Shown here piece by piece: positions 25,856 through 35,112 of a DNA stretch of 51,697 nt. A model generated the notes under the pieces. That model worked only from the letters and a program-made list of their open reading frames with translations. It did not search any database and was not told the origin of the DNA. Position numbers and translations under genes: made by a program. How positions within the stretch are numbered: the first letter of the stretch is position 1; every line of letters starts with the position of its first letter. The DNA is from Bacteroidota bacterium (lineage in GTDB: Bacteria > Bacteroidota > Bacteroidia > Chitinophagales > Chitinophagaceae): positions 1 to 51,697 of the forward strand of contig JAUZOE010000028.1 in the NCBI GenBank assembly GCA_030706605.1. Direction: 5' to 3'.

Positions 25856-26350
25856 TTAATTCAATTCAACATTTTGGGTAATTTGCTGAATGTATTTTTC
25901 CTGGTCAGCTTTGTTGCTTAATTCTCTGCGAAGCACTTTTTCACTTACTTCAAGTACCAGGTTACCCACCTGGTTTTTAAGATCAGTAATTGCAGCCATT
26001 TTTTGCTGGTTAATTAAAGCTTGTGCATCAGCTACTATTTTGCCGGTTTCCTGCCGGGCCTGTTGCTTGGCATCCATAATTATTTTATCACGTGTTTCCT
26101 TAGCTTCTCTCATCATCTGAGATCTTTCTTCACGGGCCTGCGCCAAAAGTGCTTCATTTTCACTCTTTAATTCTGACATTTCTTTTCTTACATTCTCTGC
26201 AGATAAGATGGAATCAGTAATATTTTGTTCTCTCTCTTTCAGAGAATTCAGGATTGGCTTCCAGGCATATTTTTTCAATATAAAAAACACAATACCAAAC
26301 GCAATAAGTGTCCAGACAATTAAACCGAGTTTAGGCAGTAAAAGTTCCAT
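25856..26350 (-). CDS. atpF: ATP synthase Fo subunit b
   Basis: The 164-residue protein has one N-terminal membrane helix (about 7-26, LGLIVWTLIAFGIVFFILKK) and a long charged coiled coil (about 30-140) that forms the peripheral stalk. The motif KKYAWKPILNSLKEREQNI is typical of b subunits. It lies between atpE and atpH in the usual order. Confidence 0.95.
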   Translation of the reverse strand: MELLLPKLGLIVWTLIAFGIVFFILKKYAWKPILNSLKEREQNITDSILSAENVRKEMSELKSENEALLAQAREERSQMMREAKETRDKIIMDAKQQARQETGKIVADAQALINQQKMAAITDLKNQVGNLVLEVSEKVLRRELSNKADQEKYIQQITQNVELN

Positions 26351-26432
26351 ACTATATTATTAATTATTTATTACAAATTATAAAAATACTGCATCCTCCG
26401 CCCTGTGCTTTGGATGCAGTAAAATTTTGCGC

Positions 26433-26699
<267 letters not shown>

Positions 26700-26714
26700 T
26701 TATGAATAAAAAAT

Positions 26715-27806
26715 TTATAATATTCCACCATCATCATGGTGTACATCGTGATCGCTACCTTCAAATCCCTGGCCTATAAAAATAGCCGTTAAAGCTGTAA
26801 AGATAAATGCCTGTATAAATGCCACTAATATTTCTATAAAATAAATAAATACAGTAAACAGAATAGAGATGGGCGAAAATCCCCATCCGGCAACGGCACT
26901 CATGGCTCCAAAAATAAATATAAGAGAAATAAAACTAAGAATGATAATATGCCCGGCAACCATGTTAGCAAAAAGACGAATAATCAAAGCTCCCGGTTTT
27001 ATAATAAAAACACCGGCAACTTCAACAGGTATCAAAATTAATTTGACCAAAAAGGGTATTCCCGGAGGCCAGAAAATATGTTTCCAAAAATGACCGGTTG
27101 TGCTGAAAAGAATAACAAACAATGAAATGATTCCAAGCACAAAAGTAAAAGCAATATTACCTGTAACGTTTGCAGAACCTGGTATCATTCCAAAAAGACT
27201 GTTAATAAGAATAAAGAAAAATACAGTTAGCAGGTAAGGCATGTATCTTTCCCATCTATTACCCAAATTGACTTTAGCTACTTCTTCCCTTATAAAAGTG
27301 ATCATTGGTTCCATAAATCCCTGGAAACCGCTGGGAGCAGAAGTGACACCAAACCCTTTTTTGTATTTTTTTGCCACATTAATCATTAATACAGTAAAAA
27401 TGATTAATGCCAAAATCGTTTGAACTACATTTCGTGTAAGTGAAAAGTCATAAACAACTGCTCCATTTTCTACCGGAACAATCTTGTTTTCATTTTCTAA
27501 ACGGTAACCATCATAATCTTCATTCCCTTCAGGACCAAACCTCGATGAAGAAAACACAGAGAAACCTCTTTGAGGAGAATATAAAATTACCGGCAAATAA
27601 ATACTGGCATGAAAATCACCTATTGAAAAGAAGTGAAATTCATAAGCATCCTGCACATGATTTAAAATTTCTTTTGTCGGATCAAATTTTTCTTCAGTTT
27701 TAGCTCCATTTTCATGTTTTTCCTGGGCCGAGGCGATACCTGTCCAGGACATTAATATAATGCTAAAAACTGCTACCAGTAAGGATTTCAAACTTTTAGA
27801 AACCAT
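26715..27806 (-). CDS. atpB: ATP synthase Fo subunit a
   Basis: The 363-residue protein begins at ATG 27806 with a signal-like MVSKSLKSLLVAVFSIILMS. The frame continues to 27953, but a -7 element at 27826-27833 places the transcript start inside it, which favours the shorter form. After a periplasmic domain of about 80 residues, typical of Bacteroidota, come five to six helices. The channel arginine lies in PGALIIRLFANMVAGHIII. The subunit carries protons to the c ring. It is the first gene of atpBEFH, and no atpI-like gene precedes it. Confidence 0.93.
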   Translation of the reverse strand: MVSKSLKSLLVAVFSIILMSWTGIASAQEKHENGAKTEEKFDPTKEILNHVQDAYEFHFFSIGDFHASIYLPVILYSPQRGFSVFSSSRFGPEGNEDYDGYRLENENKIVPVENGAVVYDFSLTRNVVQTILALIIFTVLMINVAKKYKKGFGVTSAPSGFQGFMEPMITFIREEVAKVNLGNRWERYMPYLLTVFFFILINSLFGMIPGSANVTGNIAFTFVLGIISLFVILFSTTGHFWKHIFWPPGIPFLVKLILIPVEVAGVFIIKPGALIIRLFANMVAGHIIILSFISLIFIFGAMSAVAGWGFSPISILFTVFIYFIEILVAFIQAFIFTALTAIFIGQGFEGSDHDVHHDDGGIL

Positions 27807-27825
27807 ATATCCTCTAAATTTTGCG

Positions 27826-27833
27826 CAAAGATA
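27826..27833 (-). promoter_or_regulatory. Bacteroidota -7 element for atpB
   Basis: On the minus strand the sequence reads TATCTTTG (TAnnTTTG), 20 bp before ATG 27806. It predicts a short leader and decides between the two atpB starts. Confidence 0.55.
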
Positions 27834-27964
27834 AGGGTTTGACTGAGGATATGAAAGAGTAAAGCCATAATTTTTAAGCATATTATCCTTCTTTTTTGTT
27901 TTGGTTTCTTTCAGCCCTTCTTCGTAATTATCACTCATTAAGAATAGGAACATAGCAATTCCGG

Positions 27965-27972
27965 TATCTTTG
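27965..27972 (+). promoter_or_regulatory. Bacteroidota -7 element for yidD
   Basis: TATCTTTG ends 2 bp before the first ATG (27975), so the transcript would start after it. This makes ATG 27981 the likely yidD start. Confidence 0.5.
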
Positions 27973-27980
27973 CTATGTAC

Positions 27981-28211
27981 ATGAAATTAGTAAAACAAAT
28001 AGTATCGTTCCCATTTATAGTGCTGATTAAAATATACCAATTAATTATTTCCCCATGGATGGGACCATCCTGCCGTTATACGCCCACATGCTCTCAATAT
28101 GGAATAGAAGCCTTAAAAAAATATGGCCCTATTAAAGGACTGTGGCTCACTTTAAAAAGAATTGTACGTTGTAATCCCTGGGGCGGACATGGCGATGACC
28201 CGGTACCATAA
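27981..28211 (+). CDS. yidD: Membrane protein insertion efficiency factor YidD
   Basis: The 76-residue protein starts [20 protein letters not shown]. It contains the YidD core [20 protein letters not shown] and [19 protein letters not shown], with the family's three conserved cysteines. An N-terminal amphipathic helix binds the inner face of the membrane. It aids YidC-dependent insertion. It diverges from atpB across a 174-bp gap with promoter elements on both strands. Confidence 0.93.
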   Translation: MKLVKQIVSFPFIVLIKIYQLIISPWMGPSCRYTPTCSQYGIEALKKYGPIKGLWLTLKRIVRCNPWGGHGDDPVP

Positions 28212-28243
28212 AAAAGGCGCCATTATTAATAAATAATGGCGCC
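28209..28243 (-). terminator. Intrinsic terminator of the superoxide dismutase gene
   Basis: GGCGCCATTATT (28216-28227) and AATAATGGCGCC (28232-28243) form a perfect 12-bp stem with loop AATA. The A-run at 28209-28215 becomes a T-run on the minus strand. The same stem lies right after the yidD stop but lacks a T-run on that side. Confidence 0.85.
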
Positions 28244-28262
28244 TACAGACATAGGGAATAAG

Positions 28263-28865
28263 TTACCCTTTTTCGAAATGTTCGGCTACTTTTTTCCAGT
28301 TCACTACATTCCAAAATGATTTCAAATAATCAGCTCTTTTATTTTGATATTTCAAATAATAAGCATGCTCCCATACATCACAACCAAGTATTGGTGTGCA
28401 TTTGCATTCCGCAACATCCATTAAAGGATTGTCCTGGTTAGGTGTGGAACAAATAACCAATTTACCATCACTTACGCCCAGCCAGGCCCAGCCACTACCA
28501 AACCTCCCGGCACCTGCAGCATTAAATTTTTCCTGCATCGCTTCAAAAGAACCAAATGCGTCATCAATTGCTTTTGCTAATTTTCCTTCGGGTTTACCAC
28601 CACCGGTTGGTGATAAAATTTCCCAAAAAAAACTATGATTCCAATGTCCTCCGCCATTATTACGAACAGCAACACTGATTTTCCCTGCGTTTTTAACTAA
28701 ATCATCAAGAGATTTATTTTCATTTTCCGTACCAGCAATTGCATTATTAAGGTTAGTAATATAACCCTGGTGATGCTTATCGTGATGAATCTGCATAGTA
28801 AGTTGGTCAATGTGCGGCTCAAGTGCATCATATCCGTATGGAAGAGCCGATAACGTAAATGCCAT
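28263..28865 (-). CDS. sodA: Superoxide dismutase, Mn/Fe family
   Basis: The 200-residue protein converts superoxide to peroxide and oxygen. Metal ligands are H27 (QIHHDKHH), the histidine of HWNHSFFW (H77) and the Asp and His of [24 protein letters not shown] near residue 144 has the glutamine position typical of Mn-type enzymes, though cambialistic use is common. There is no signal peptide, so it is cytoplasmic. It has its own terminator. Confidence 0.94.
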   Translation of the reverse strand: MAFTLSALPYGYDALEPHIDQLTMQIHHDKHHQGYITNLNNAIAGTENENKSLDDLVKNAGKISVAVRNNGGGHWNHSFFWEILSPTGGGKPEGKLAKAIDDAFGSFEAMQEKFNAAGAGRFGSGWAWLGVSDGKLVICSTPNQDNPLMDVAECKCTPILGCDVWEHAYYLKYQNKRADYLKSFWNVVNWKKVAEHFEKG

Positions 28866-29027
28866 AATATTTATTTTAAAAGTTAATAATTATGAAAGAG
28901 TTACAAATTTACTTAAAAAAATACCTATCACGTAAAGGCTAAAAAAAAATGATTCAATTTAACATTAAAATATTATCACAAACACTTTGCCAGTTAGAAA
29001 ATAAAGGCATTTCAGTTGCAGATAATT

Positions 29028-29483
29028 TTATCTTTTACTTTTAAAAAATTCTTTCAATAGAATAACACATTCCGATGCAAGGATATCTTTTACAATTTCC
29101 GTTTTCGGGTGTAGGGGATTAATATTTTTAGTTGCAGAGTTTAGTAAAGAAAGACCTCCATGTTTTGGATCAGAAGATCCATAAACCAATTTCCCGATTT
29201 TGCTCCAATATAATGCACCGCAACACATAGTACATGGTTCAATGGTTACATACAATGTAGCATCAGGAAGGTATTTTGCACCCAAAAAATTGAAGGCAGA
29301 AGTAAGAGCGATTATTTCAGCATGAGCAGTAGCATCATTTAGTGTCTCAACCTGGTTAAATCCGCGAGCGATTATTTTATCCTGCATCACAATCACAGCA
29401 CCAATAGGTACTTCATTAGCATCCCACGCCTTTTGTGCTTCTTTAAGCGCCTGTTGCATGAAGTATTCAGCCTTTTTATCCAT
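29028..29483 (-). CDS. tadA: Nucleoside deaminase, TadA-like tRNA adenosine deaminase
   Basis: The 151-residue zinc enzyme has the CDA motifs HAEIIAL (His ligand and catalytic Glu) and EPCTMCCGALYWSKI (two Cys ligands). TadA converts A34 to inosine in the tRNA-Arg anticodon. The wording of the motifs and the length fit TadA, but guanine deaminase-like paralogues share them. The start is supported by a -7 element 22 bp upstream. Confidence 0.85.
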   Translation of the reverse strand: MDKKAEYFMQQALKEAQKAWDANEVPIGAVIVMQDKIIARGFNQVETLNDATAHAEIIALTSAFNFLGAKYLPDATLYVTIEPCTMCCGALYWSKIGKLVYGSSDPKHGGLSLLNSATKNINPLHPKTEIVKDILASECVILLKEFFKSKR

Positions 29484-29504
29484 TTTATTATTTTATTATA
29501 AAAT

Positions 29505-29512
29505 CAAAGTTA
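29505..29512 (-). promoter_or_regulatory. Bacteroidota -7 element for tadA
   Basis: On the minus strand TAACTTTG fits TAnnTTTG and lies 22 bp before the ATG at 29483. Confidence 0.45.
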
Positions 29513-29650
29513 ACCATGATTTATTAGTTGTCATTACATAGGCTGATTCTTTCAGAAATATCAAAAAACCAACGAATAAAATTATACTATAGTAATTGAT
29601 TCAAGATTGTTGTTAAGAAACTCATTCCTATTAACCCTTTTTAAAAATTG

Positions 29651-29658
29651 TATTTTTG
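29651..29658 (+). promoter_or_regulatory. Bacteroidota -7 element for the glutathione peroxidase gene
   Basis: TATTTTTG lies 11 bp before ATG 29669. The TTG at 29648 falls before it and so cannot be the start. Confidence 0.45.
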
Positions 29659-29668
29659 GATAAAAATC

Positions 29669-30232
29669 ATGAAATTTTTAAAAAAAATATCTAATTCCAC
29701 ATACCCTTTAATAATGAAAATTGCGAAACTAACCCGGTCTGGAAATAGTATTCATGAAAATAAAAATCAAAAAGATGCGCCGGAAAATTTTTATAGCCTG
29801 ACAGGTGTTTTAAATAACGGCGAAGAAATTTCATTTGAAAAATTTAAGGGAAAAAATGTCTTGATTGTAAACCTTGCCAGCCAATGCGGATATACTCCTC
29901 AATATGCTGAACTTGAAAAACTTCATCAACAAAAAAAGGATATTATCATCCTGGGATTCCCGTCAAATAATTTTGGAGGTCAGGAGCCGGCAAGCGATGC
30001 AGAAATTGCTGAGTTCTGCAAATTAAATTACGGTGTAACATTTCCTCTTTTTAAAAAAAATGATGTAACGGGCAAGAATAAGCAACTTGTTTACACATGG
30101 CTGACGGATAAAAATAAAAATGGCTGGAATGATCTTGAACCAAAATGGAATTTTTATAAATACATAGTAGATGCAAATGGAAATCTTTCTAAAATTTTTC
30201 CTTCCTCTGTATCACCGCAGGAAATTTTTTGA
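29669..30232 (+). CDS. Glutathione peroxidase family thiol peroxidase
   Basis: I chose ATG 29669, giving 187 residues. The ATG at 29714 is a second option because the first 15 residues are not part of the fold. The catalytic segment is NLASQCGYTPQYAELEKLH, with cysteine in place of selenocysteine. FPSNNFGGQEP provides the glutamine and KWNFYKYIVD the Trp/Asn pair. Such cysteine enzymes usually take electrons from thioredoxin and reduce hydroperoxides. No lipoprotein signal is obvious. It is a single gene, convergent with dusB. Confidence 0.9.
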   Translation: MKFLKKISNSTYPLIMKIAKLTRSGNSIHENKNQKDAPENFYSLTGVLNNGEEISFEKFKGKNVLIVNLASQCGYTPQYAELEKLHQQKKDIIILGFPSNNFGGQEPASDAEIAEFCKLNYGVTFPLFKKNDVTGKNKQLVYTWLTDKNKNGWNDLEPKWNFYKYIVDANGNLSKIFPSSVSPQEIF

Positions 30233-30266
30233 GGAATTTGAATTTTTAAAAAATCAGCCTTCGTTT

Positions 30267-31304
30267 TTATACCGGGCATTTCTCATGATAATTAATTAAT
30301 TCGATCGGTGTTTTTATAAATTCATACCCGGAATACTGGACCACAATTTCATCAAGCACTTCTAATATTTCATCCTTTTCTTTTAACGTTACAAGCCTGC
30401 TGCGAAATTCTTTGATGTTAGGCATACCTTTCAGGTAATTGGTATAATGCCTGCGCATTTCATTAATACCCACTATCGGCCCTTTCCATTCGTACGATTT
30501 TATCAAATGTTTTTTACAAACTGCCACCCTTTCTTCCACTGTGGGCGAAGGGAGTATTTCCCCTGTTTCTACAAAATGTGTTATTTCTTTAAATATCCAC
30601 GGATAACCAATAGCCGCACGCCCGATCATAATGCCATCTACACCATAACGATTTTTATATTCCAACGCTTTTTGAGGAGAATCAATATCTCCATTTCCAA
30701 AAATCGGGATGGTAATCCTTGGATTTTCTTTTACTTTGGCTATCAGTGTCCAGTCTGCACTACCCTTATACATTTGTGTGCGTGTGCGGCCATGAATGGC
30801 TAAAGCCTGTATGCCGACATCCTGTAAACGTTCCGCCACTTCTGCAATATTTTTGGTGTCCTCATCCCAGCCCAATCTTGTTTTAACCGTTACCGGTAAA
30901 GAAGTACTTTTTACAACAGCATCAGTCAGGCGCACCATTAATGGCACATCTTTCAGCACACCTGCTCCGGCACCACGGCAAGCAACTTTTTTAACAGGAC
31001 AGCCAAAATTAATGTCCAGCAAATCAGGATTAGTGGCATCTACAATTTTCGCAGCCAGTGATAAACTTTCTTCATCACCTCCAAAAATTTGTATCCCTAC
31101 CGGTTTTTCATAATCATATATGTCTAATTTTTTTTTGCTCTTGATCGCATCTCTTATTAATCCTTCACTGCTGATAAACTCGGTGTACATAAGGTGAGCA
31201 CCGTTATCTTTACATACCGCACGAAAGGGCGGATCACTCACATCTTCCATGGGTGCCAATAAGAGAGGAAATTCCGGGAGTTGTATCTTGCCTATTTGTA
31301 TCAA
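30267..31304 (-). CDS. dusB: tRNA-dihydrouridine synthase DusB
   Basis: The 345-residue flavoenzyme reduces uridines in the tRNA D loop. The TIM-barrel core has APMEDVSDPPFRAVC, the catalytic cysteine in NFGCPVKKVACRGAGAGVL and the FMN-binding IPIFGNGDI and GVDGIMIGRAAIG. A C-terminal helical RNA-binding domain follows from about residue 245. The start codon is TTG at 31304, since the protein MIQIGKIQLPEFPLLLAPME begins at the usual family position. It diverges from the CPBP gene. Confidence 0.92.
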   Translation of the reverse strand: MIQIGKIQLPEFPLLLAPMEDVSDPPFRAVCKDNGAHLMYTEFISSEGLIRDAIKSKKKLDIYDYEKPVGIQIFGGDEESLSLAAKIVDATNPDLLDINFGCPVKKVACRGAGAGVLKDVPLMVRLTDAVVKSTSLPVTVKTRLGWDEDTKNIAEVAERLQDVGIQALAIHGRTRTQMYKGSADWTLIAKVKENPRITIPIFGNGDIDSPQKALEYKNRYGVDGIMIGRAAIGYPWIFKEITHFVETGEILPSPTVEERVAVCKKHLIKSYEWKGPIVGINEMRRHYTNYLKGMPNIKEFRSRLVTLKEKDEILEVLDEIVVQYSGYEFIKTPIELINYHEKCPV

Positions 31305-31377
31305 ATGATTGAATTGTTTACTTTAAACTTTAAACTAATTTTTTGGCTGTAAATTTACGCACTTAAAAATTGAGAAA

Positions 31378-32352
31378 ATGACAATAGATAGAAATTCAAG
31401 AAATTTTAGTTTTCCCAGCCAGTTAGGAATTTTCCTGGGCCTTATAGGTGCCGGTCTTATTCTGGGTACTTTAATTTCTGCAGGTCTATGGATGGCCATG
31501 ACGGGCAGGCCGCTAATGTCTATGGAAACAGATATGCTTAATCCAAAGTATTACAATGCTATTATGCTGATGCAGGTGATTTCTACTTTTTTTATGTTTT
31601 TTTTACCGGTATATATTTTTGCCATAATCTGTTACCGCAATCCATCAAAATTTATTGGGTTCCATAAGAATATTAATTACCAGCAACTTTTTTTAGTCCT
31701 TGGCATTCTAATTCTAACTTTTCCTTTATCGGGAGCACTGGCAGAAATCAATAAAATGATCCCACTTCCTAAAACCCTGGAAATTAAATTCAAAGCAATG
31801 GAAGCATCACGTGCAGCACAGGAAGATGCCCTTATCAATATTAATTCCTTTCCCCGATACCTGTTTTCTATGATTGTCATAGGCTTATTGCCCGGAATTT
31901 TTGAAGAAGTCTGCTTTCGTGGAGGATTGCAAAATATTTTTATAAGATGGTTTAAAAATCCATGGATGGCTATTATTCTGACAGCCATTTTATTTAGTAT
32001 TATCCATATTTCTTATTATGGATTTTTTGTACGTTTTGCATTAGGTATTGTATTGGGATACATTTTTTATTATAGTGGCAGCATATGGCTTTCAATCCTT
32101 TTTCATTTTTTGTATAATGGAATTCAGGTTACTGCACTTTATGTAACAACAATGGCCGGAAATAAATCTTCTAAAGATATCGAAGAGAACTTCCCACTTT
32201 GGGCAGGAATAATTGCACTTATACTCATTGTATATGCATTTATAAAATTCAGGGAAATTTCTTTATTACAAAAGAAAAAATATGCAGAAGAAGACGCCGG
32301 TGATCCTAATGATTTTCAAAACTGGGTACAAAATAATCCAAAAACTGACTAA
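31378..32352 (+). CDS. CPBP family intramembrane metalloprotease
   Basis: The 324-residue membrane protein has about eight hydrophobic segments. The Abi/CPBP motifs are present: EEVCFRGGLQNIF (glutamate pair and arginine), FSIIHISYYG (first histidine) and LFHFLYNGIQV (second histidine and asparagine). These form the glutamate protease site in the membrane. Substrates are unknown; relatives process CAAX-like or anti-sigma proteins, or confer bacteriocin self-immunity. Its stop overlaps the cdsA start as TAATG, so the two are co-translated. Confidence 0.88.
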   Translation: MTIDRNSRNFSFPSQLGIFLGLIGAGLILGTLISAGLWMAMTGRPLMSMETDMLNPKYYNAIMLMQVISTFFMFFLPVYIFAIICYRNPSKFIGFHKNINYQQLFLVLGILILTFPLSGALAEINKMIPLPKTLEIKFKAMEASRAAQEDALININSFPRYLFSMIVIGLLPGIFEEVCFRGGLQNIFIRWFKNPWMAIILTAILFSIIHISYYGFFVRFALGIVLGYIFYYSGSIWLSILFHFLYNGIQVTALYVTTMAGNKSSKDIEENFPLWAGIIALILIVYAFIKFREISLLQKKKYAEEDAGDPNDFQNWVQNNPKTD

Positions 32353-33029
32353 TGGCTTTTGATACACAAACTTTTAAAACACGAACGCTTACTGCAATAG
32401 TCTTTGCCATTGTAATGCTTACCGGCCTGCTCTGGAATAAATGGAGTTTTATTGTTCTGTTTACCCTGATCCATTTTGGTTGTTGGTATGAATTTATAAA
32501 ACTTTTGCAAAAAATTTATCCTGAAAATTTTAAATCTAGAATTCCACTGGGTTTATTTTATATTACCCTTCCTTTCATATTATTGATCATACTGCGCGTG
32601 GCACCTGTAGCAGGAAAAGATGATAATTTTTTAAAAATTGTTCCTTGTGGAATTATTTTTTCAATCTGGATTAATGATACAATGGCTTATATAGTAGGTT
32701 CATTTATTGGCAAAAATCCCCTTTCAAAAATTTCACCCAAAAAAACATGGGAAGGAACTATTGGCGGAATTCTTTTATGTGTAATCACCATATCATTGAT
32801 TGGAAAAGCTATTGGTATTTATTCGTTAACGGATTGGATGATTATAGCACTTTGCAGTTCAGTGTTTGGAACTTTTGGTGATCTTTTAGAAAGTAAAATA
32901 AAACGTATGGCTTCTGTAAAAGACAGTGGTAATTTCATGCCGGGGCACGGTGGCTTTCTCGATCGTTTTGATTCATTACTGATAGTCATACCATTTGTAT
33001 CTATTTATTATTTCTTATTTATGAGATGA
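32352..33029 (+). CDS. cdsA: Phosphatidate cytidylyltransferase
   Basis: The 225-residue membrane enzyme makes CDP-diacylglycerol from phosphatidate and CTP. The family signature is complete: KIKRMASVKDSGNFMPGHGG and FLDRFDSLL near the C terminus. SPKKTWEGTIGG is also conserved. It is shorter than the enterobacterial enzyme (about 285 residues) because it has fewer N-terminal helices, as in many Bacteroidota. It sits between the CPBP protease and psd in a phospholipid block. Confidence 0.92.
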   Translation: MAFDTQTFKTRTLTAIVFAIVMLTGLLWNKWSFIVLFTLIHFGCWYEFIKLLQKIYPENFKSRIPLGLFYITLPFILLIILRVAPVAGKDDNFLKIVPCGIIFSIWINDTMAYIVGSFIGKNPLSKISPKKTWEGTIGGILLCVITISLIGKAIGIYSLTDWMIIALCSSVFGTFGDLLESKIKRMASVKDSGNFMPGHGGFLDRFDSLLIVIPFVSIYYFLFMR

Positions 33030-33063
33030 ATAAAATAAAACATTACATCTACTTTTCAGTTTT

Positions 33064-33071
33064 TATATTTG
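33064..33071 (+). promoter_or_regulatory. Bacteroidota -7 element for psd
   Basis: TATATTTG fits TAnnTTTG and lies 16 bp before ATG 33088. psd may therefore have its own promoter as well as readthrough from cdsA. Confidence 0.45.
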
Positions 33072-33087
33072 TACTTAAACAAAGCTG

Positions 33088-33789
33088 ATGAATATACACA
33101 AAGAAGGTTATAGGTCCATTGCATTAGGCGCATTGATTTTTGGCGCCACCAATATTATTGTCTTCTTTTTCTTTAGCGCTTCTATGCCTGTTGTCACATT
33201 GATTGTTTTCATTGTAAGTTTCATTTTACTATTGTTTATCATCTCTTTTTTCCGGTCCCCGAAAAGAAATTTCACAGTGGCGCATCACCAGGTAATATGC
33301 CCGGCAGATGGGAAAGTGGTGGTAATAGAAGAAATAACTGACACTGAATTTTTTAAAGATAAGCGACTCCAGGTATCTATATTTATGAGCCCTGCCAATG
33401 TACATATCAATAGAATTCCTATGTCGGGAGAAGTAGAATACAGTCAGTATCACAAGGGGAAATACCTGGTGGCATGGAATCCCAAATCTTCTACAGAAAA
33501 TGAGAGACACTCTGTAGTCATTAAAAGTGATAATGTTGAAATATTAGTAAAACAAATTGCCGGTGCGGTTGCCAAGCGTATAGTAAATTATCTTTCTGTG
33601 GGGCAAAAAGTACACCAGGGAAATGAAATGGGATTCATCAAGTTTGGAAGCCGCGTGGATGTACTGCTTCCTGTTGGCACTGAACTCAATGTTACTCTTA
33701 ATCAAAATGTAAAAGGCGGCGTAACGGTATTGGCAACCATCAACACACTAGTGCCAGCAAACGAGGAAAATATACAGGAAAACAAGTAA
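33088..33789 (+). CDS. psd: Phosphatidylserine decarboxylase proenzyme (short type)
   Basis: The 233-residue protein has two N-terminal helices (about 13-33 and 36-54) and the decarboxylase fold. PADGKVVVIEE and MSPANVHINRIPMSGEV are conserved. The self-cleavage site is FGSRVDVLLP, where the serine becomes the pyruvoyl group. The short length and GSR site place it in the PSD-A class rather than the LGST class of E. coli. It produces phosphatidylethanolamine, downstream of CDP-diacylglycerol made by the neighbouring cdsA product. Confidence 0.92.
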   Translation: MNIHKEGYRSIALGALIFGATNIIVFFFFSASMPVVTLIVFIVSFILLLFIISFFRSPKRNFTVAHHQVICPADGKVVVIEEITDTEFFKDKRLQVSIFMSPANVHINRIPMSGEVEYSQYHKGKYLVAWNPKSSTENERHSVVIKSDNVEILVKQIAGAVAKRIVNYLSVGQKVHQGNEMGFIKFGSRVDVLLPVGTELNVTLNQNVKGGVTVLATINTLVPANEENIQENK

Positions 33790-33841
33790 ATATATCTCAC
33801 CAAAATACTCCCATTTTAATCCACATTTAATTAATCTATGC

Positions 33842-34324
33842 ATGGACTATTTAGAAAGTGTAACCCAGCAATTCTTATTATACAAATCGCTTGCAGAAAA
33901 AACAATTGATCAGCTTGATGAAGAAAATTTATTTTGGTGCTATAACCAGGAAAGCAATAGCATAGCCAATATTGTACAACATTTATGGGGCAATATGCTG
34001 TCGAGATGGACTGATTTCCTAAATACAGATGGAGAAAAAGATTGGCGAAAACGAGATGCAGAATTTGAAAATGTTATCAATACCAAAGAAGAATTATTAG
34101 TAAAGTGGAATGAAGGTTGGGATTGTTTACTTAATACGTTGAATACTTTGGATAATGATGATCTTGGAAAAACTGTTTATATAAGAAATGCTCCTCTAAC
34201 AGTTATGGATGCTATCAACAGGCAATTGGCTCATTATTCATCGCATGTAGGTCAAATTATTTTCCTTGGCAAAATGATTCTGAATGACAAATGGAAATCT
34301 CTTTCTATTCCCAGGGCAAAATAA
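33842..34324 (+). CDS. DinB-like protein of the DUF1572 family
   Basis: This 160-residue four-helix-bundle protein contains IANIVQHLWGNMLSRWTDFL and LAHYSSHVGQIIFLGKMI. The histidines in those segments match the metal triad of the DinB/YfiT superfamily. Members bind Ni or Zn, and some act as thiol transferases using bacillithiol or glutathione. The function here is unknown. It is a single gene, 52 bp after psd, and its stop lies 19 bp from the end of the convergent yjjG. Confidence 0.8.
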   Translation: MDYLESVTQQFLLYKSLAEKTIDQLDEENLFWCYNQESNSIANIVQHLWGNMLSRWTDFLNTDGEKDWRKRDAEFENVINTKEELLVKWNEGWDCLLNTLNTLDNDDLGKTVYIRNAPLTVMDAINRQLAHYSSHVGQIIFLGKMILNDKWKSLSIPRAK

Positions 34325-34343
34325 TAAGGATTATAATATTTAC

Positions 34344-35039
34344 TTAGAAAATAGATTCCAATTCTTTTAAATGACGAATGATGTAGGTAGGTTCTGCATT
34401 GCATTCTGCATTAATATGGTTTACAAAAATTGAATCCATACCGGCATTTTTTGCACCAAGAATGTCCGCATCCAGGTTATCACCAATCATAATGCTTTCT
34501 TCAATTTTTCCACCGGTCTTATGCAAAGCATAATCAAATATTTCTTTTTTAGGCTTAACAGAGTTAGAAATTTCGGAAGTAATTACATGCTCAAAATATT
34601 TTGAAAGATCTGCATTATTTAATTTGCTCCATTGTATTTTTTCAAAACCATTGGTAAGGAGATGGATCGAATATTTTTTTTGGGTTAAATATTCCAGTAT
34701 TTCAAAAGTGTAATCAAAAACTTTCTTTTTTGTAGGAAGTATTTCTAAAAAATAGGCGCTCATTTCTTTAGCTAATTTTTCATCTGCTATTTTAAAATCA
34801 AGCAAAGTACGCCACATTCTTCTCCATTTTAATTCTTCATTAGTAATATATCCTTTTTCGTAACGACTCCATAAGATGGCATTATGATTTAAATATGTTT
34901 CAAGAAAAAAGCTAAAAGGACTAATAGCTTTGGATTCCAGTTCAAAATGATGGTATAATTCAAAAAGAGATTCTCTTGCATTAGTATCAAAATCCCATAG
35001 AGTGTGATCAAGGTCAAAAAAAAGATGCCGGTATTTCAC
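34344..35039 (-). CDS. yjjG: HAD hydrolase, YjjG-type noncanonical pyrimidine nucleotidase
   Basis: The 231-residue enzyme has HAD motif I FFDLDHTLWDF, motif II LLTNGF, motif III around KPKKEIFDYAL and motif IV MIGDNLDADILGAKNAG. YjjG removes phosphate from noncanonical pyrimidine nucleotides, which lowers mutagenic incorporation. The start is a GTG at 35039. It diverges from the SDR gene. The substrate class is inferred from the family. Confidence 0.87.
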   Translation of the reverse strand: MKYRHLFFDLDHTLWDFDTNARESLFELYHHFELESKAISPFSFFLETYLNHNAILWSRYEKGYITNEELKWRRMWRTLLDFKIADEKLAKEMSAYFLEILPTKKKVFDYTFEILEYLTQKKYSIHLLTNGFEKIQWSKLNNADLSKYFEHVITSEISNSVKPKKEIFDYALHKTGGKIEESIMIGDNLDADILGAKNAGMDSIFVNHINAECNAEPTYIIRHLKELESIF

Positions 35040-35072
35040 TTAGCTTTAATTTAGATTGCAGATTTTAAAATT

Positions 35073-35080
35073 TAGATTTG
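35073..35080 (+). promoter_or_regulatory. Bacteroidota -7 element for the SDR gene
   Basis: TAGATTTG fits TAnnTTTG and lies 32 bp before ATG 35113. It lies inside the longer frame opening at 35056, supporting the shorter start. Confidence 0.45.
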
Positions 35081-35112
35081 CTAAACCACCTAATAAACAA
35101 CGAAATAAAATA